NCBI GenBank assembly: GCA_032209605.1
Contig: JASFXZ010000016.1
Location: forward strand, 4,650,001 to 4,714,000
Direction of reading: 5' to 3'
DNA: 64,000 bases
Origin: Mactromeris polynyma
Taxonomy: Eukaryota > Mollusca > Bivalvia > Venerida > Mactridae
Each line of letters opens with the position of its first letter. The stretch's first letter is position 1. Below are positions 60,791 through 64,000 of the stretch, in pieces. Position numbers and translations under genes: made by a program. The notes under the pieces were generated by a model that saw only the letters and a list, made by a program, of their open reading frames with translations, was not told where the DNA came from and searched no databases.

Positions 60791-63700
60791 GATGGTAGTG
60801 GTAGCTGATAGGACAGATTGTTATAAGCATGGTCTAAGCTACACATTAACTGTAGTGTTTATCTGATATGGGTTCTGCCTTAAACCTATATCACATTACG
60901 TTTAACAAATACATTTACTGAGCCATTATATCAAGCATTCGCGCATTATTGTAGTATCTAGCCCAGGATAATTGACGCATAGTCCTAGTTTTACATTAAT
61001 GTTTATGCATTTAAGTTTTTGGACATAACAATAAGCAGTATGCAATAAGGGAAGAAGTTTGAATAGATCCACAGTGTGATAACATTGATAGGTTGGTATT
61101 TCAAATATGTATATGGTAATATGAAAAACAGCACTAGGACAAAAGGGACGACAGAATAAAAACGCTTCAAGCTTGATAAAACTGATATAAAGGACTGTGC
61201 AGTAAGTCAACATAAAGTTTGATACCATTTTAAATGTCTTAGTCAATTTTTTTCTTTTCAAACATTTTCATAGGGAATATATTGCGGAAAATATTGTCTT
61301 TTTCACAACTATTTGACGGTATTTCAGTCTTGAAAAGATTTGTTTTCTAATTAAACTGAAGTAAACTCATTCAACGAATACGTTACCGACCACTTGTTTA
61401 TGTTTAAATGTAACCTATTTTCGTGTTGTTTCCAAACCTGCACTTATCAATAACGTTTCCTATTATAAAACTTATCGAGTTATGTATTTAAGAGCTTTGA
61501 ACGGCGAGAAAATATTGTTATCTTAACTAACCATTCTCCACTCATGTACTGTACTGTAAATTACTTAACATTTTCAAAACGTACTACTATTATTCGTACT
61601 TTCATTCACTGAAATATATCAATAATTATAATTACTACTGTGTACAGATGTGATTCATGGGCAAAAGGCATACATTCTTGGAAATAAACTATTACTATCA
61701 ATGACAACAATATGGTAGAAAAACTAGTTTACATGTAGAACATTTGTTTGTAACATTTGAGCACAGTGCATATTGAATGTAGGACGATTTGGCCAACGGA
61801 TGTTTTGGCATGATGTTTCGTCCTAGGACCTTTTGGCCTAGGACTTTTTGGCCAGCCATTCTTATCAAATAGGACTTTTTGGCCAGACAGGTTTAATTTA
61901 AACCCTGTTATAACAAGACAATTTTTTATTTTATTTATTATCAATATATCTCTATATCTAAAATACGAAGTGTTTTCATGTTTTATTTAAAAAAGAAGGT
62001 ATTGTGAAACAATTGAAAACATTGTGGGAAAGAGAAATTGTTCGTTACGAGCAATTTCTCCTTTTCATACAATGTCTATCTCAAATTCCTAAGCAACATA
62101 TTTTCAATTGTATGTTATTCACATTTTAGAATTTTGCCAAAATTGTGGGAAAATTGTTCGTTACGAGCATTTTTCTCCTTTTCATACAATGTCTCTCAAA
62201 TTCCTAAACAATATTGTTTTCAATTGTATGATATTCACATTTTACATTTTCACTGGCACAGTGTCTGTTAGTCACATATTGAACTCACTGCATCGCTTTT
62301 TTCCACATAATGTGTACTAATATGTTTATATGTAAAAAATGTAATTGTTGTTGTTTGCTTTAAACTGTTAATTAGATAACAATAATATAGTTTGGATTAA
62401 AAATGTGTGAAAGTACATTTATATTATAAATGCTATTAATATAATGTTCTTATACTTAATAGTTTTCTTATATTTAATAAGTTTCTTATATTAATTGAGC
62501 TATAGCAGGGAAAATAGTGATTTTGCCAAAAGATCCTATCTAATTTTTTATTTTTTTTTAAATATGGCTGGCCAAAAAGGTCCAGGCCAACAAGTCCTAG
62601 GACGAAACGTCCGGGCCAATACATCCGTTGGCCAAAACATCCGACCACCGCGTATATTAAGTTCTTTTATTAATAAAATAATGTATGAGTTTTTAAGCTT
62701 CATGTTTGTTCGACAGTTAGCATTACATTCGTAAGCCAAACTTTGATAGTTTCAACACAGTATACAACATGACATTGTTTTATCAATAAACCCAATATGA
62801 TCAGTGCAGAAAATGAATTGTTATACAGAACCATCGAGTGAAGTTGTCACTGAGAGATGACGAGTCTCGCCACGAGTCGAGTCGAGTCTCGCCACGGGAT
62901 CACACTCGTGATCTTCCGTTTGTCCACTTCCTATGAAGTAACGAACGAACGTAATACATATGTACAGGTATAATTGATACATGTAGAATATATTATAAGA
63001 TTACAATTTAAATGTTTTCAACATTTAGTACCTTTAGTAATATTAATATAATTGTGAACAATACATAAACAATAATAGTTATAGAAAAGTCTCACCTTCA
63101 AATCTAGACCATCCACTGTTTATATAAAGCACAAATACCGCTTATGAATGCGTAAGTTTAATTGATAATATTTTGTGGGCTCGTAACATACTTTATGCAC
63201 CTCAATTTTACCAGAAGTATTGAAATCATATATCTCCACAAATACATCCGTGTAATGGATACGTTGTCGGCTAGGTGCTCGGTTAGGCCTCTTTATTCTA
63301 CATGTATACTAAAAATAGAAGTTTTGCACAGCAATTGTGAACTGCACAATATTTGCCTAGTTATATGCAATCTCTGGTTTTCAAATACAACACTATCCCA
63401 GTAAATACACACCAAGAAAATACTAGGGAAAACTAGGAACGCTGGAGAGCCTGTAAGCAGGAGAACAATCCTGCTTCAAATAAGGCAAATATTTAACACC
63501 TATATATAACACTGTATGAAGTTAAGATCAAAAGAGAGGACACTGACTTACTGCCAGTGCCAGCAATCAGATAATCTCTTGTCACCTTAATTGATCCTAT
63601 AATTAATTATAATGAGATTAACACCATCAGATTACCTAGTAGTACTATAAAACATCCCGGTTTGTACTATGCCTACGAATACCAAGCATATTTTTCAACA

Positions 63701-64000
63701 TGGTCAAGGGAAAATTTAAGAGACGTGCTACTGGGAGAGAGTTCCAGCCCGAAAAGTCGATGTCACCTGCTTACCTTACACAAAGACCAGACAGAGATGA
63801 AGAAACCAACACTTCCACCACGTCCAGACCTGCAAATAGAAACTACTGATGAACCGCAAGGCAATAGAGTTGTAAACTTATATCAACTCACTACCAAGCC
63901 AGAGCTGCATGCGTGAACAGTGATGTCCATTACATGAAAGGTCAACTATATGAACCCGGACCTAGTAGTGTTTCTGGGAATCACAGCGGAGTTTGCTAAT
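60791..64000. other. Right end without a supported gene
   Basis: Holds the fold-back element. At 63690-63840 the plus strand reads MVKGKFKRRATGREFQPEKS and on to a stop, and in a shifted frame QGNRVVNLYQL, which faintly recalls the start of an invertebrate transposon ORF. Short GAGTCTCGCCACGAG repeats lie near 62860-62905. Confidence 0.4.
61782..62643. mobile_element. Fold-back element built of GGCC-centred subrepeats
   Basis: Left arm 61782-61890 and right arm 62523-62643 are inverted copies made of repeats like GGACTTTTTGGCC, CCTAGGAC and CCAACGGATGTTTTGG. Between them a segment of about 110-120 bp starting ATTGTGGGAAA is duplicated (62021-62140 and 62142-62250). Confidence 0.75.

Overview
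The window is AT-rich eukaryotic nuclear DNA with spliced genes, long introns and a dense load of small repeats. Gene content (a laccase-type multicopper oxidase, a Notch-ligand DSL protein, a Cys-loop receptor, a RING-less B-box/coiled-coil protein) and tRNA-derived SINEs ending in AAAC repeats fit a lophotrochozoan, most likely a bivalve mollusc. That placement is inference; no species marker was identified.

Layout. 1-7.7 kb: the 5' end of a Cys-loop ligand-gated channel gene on the minus strand (two coding exons, the rest beyond the left edge), amid MITEs. 7.7-19.4 kb: no supported gene; MITEs, SINEs and repeat fragments. 19.4-30.0 kb: a complete plus-strand, 10-exon gene whose joined exons give one open frame of 1721 codons: signal peptide, MNNL domain, DSL domain, 36 EGF repeats, one membrane helix and a short tail. 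Thirty-five of the EGF repeats lie in one 4.0-kb exon and show a higher-order 8-EGF period. 30.0-34.7 kb: non-coding. 34.7-46.1 kb: a complete minus-strand, 14-exon laccase-like gene (677 codons) with all copper-ligand motifs; its introns hold several MITEs. 44.5-45.4 kb, inside its first intron, holds a PIF/Harbinger-like element with a TAA target duplication. 46.1-49.8 kb: non-coding with a long hairpin upstream of the laccase gene and a SINE. 49.8-53.5 kb: a decayed APE-type non-LTR retrotransposon, minus strand. 53.9-55.0 kb: a 26-bp satellite. 55.2-56.9 kb: a single-coding-exon B-box/coiled-coil gene, minus strand. 57.4-60.8 kb: two adjoining satellites (42-bp and about 91-bp units). 61-64 kb: a fold-back element and unassigned DNA.

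The genes do not form one pathway. They are separate units: cell-cell signalling (DSL ligand), phenol/copper oxidation (laccase), neurotransmission (channel) and a TRIM-like protein. The most notable signals are the very large DSL ligand with its nested EGF duplications, a MITE family that repeatedly spawns a 17-bp minisatellite, a satellite whose every unit is close to a consensus splice donor, and a hairpin just upstream of the laccase start. All exon boundaries were read by eye from GT/AG signals, phase agreement and family motifs; no alignment or database search was run.
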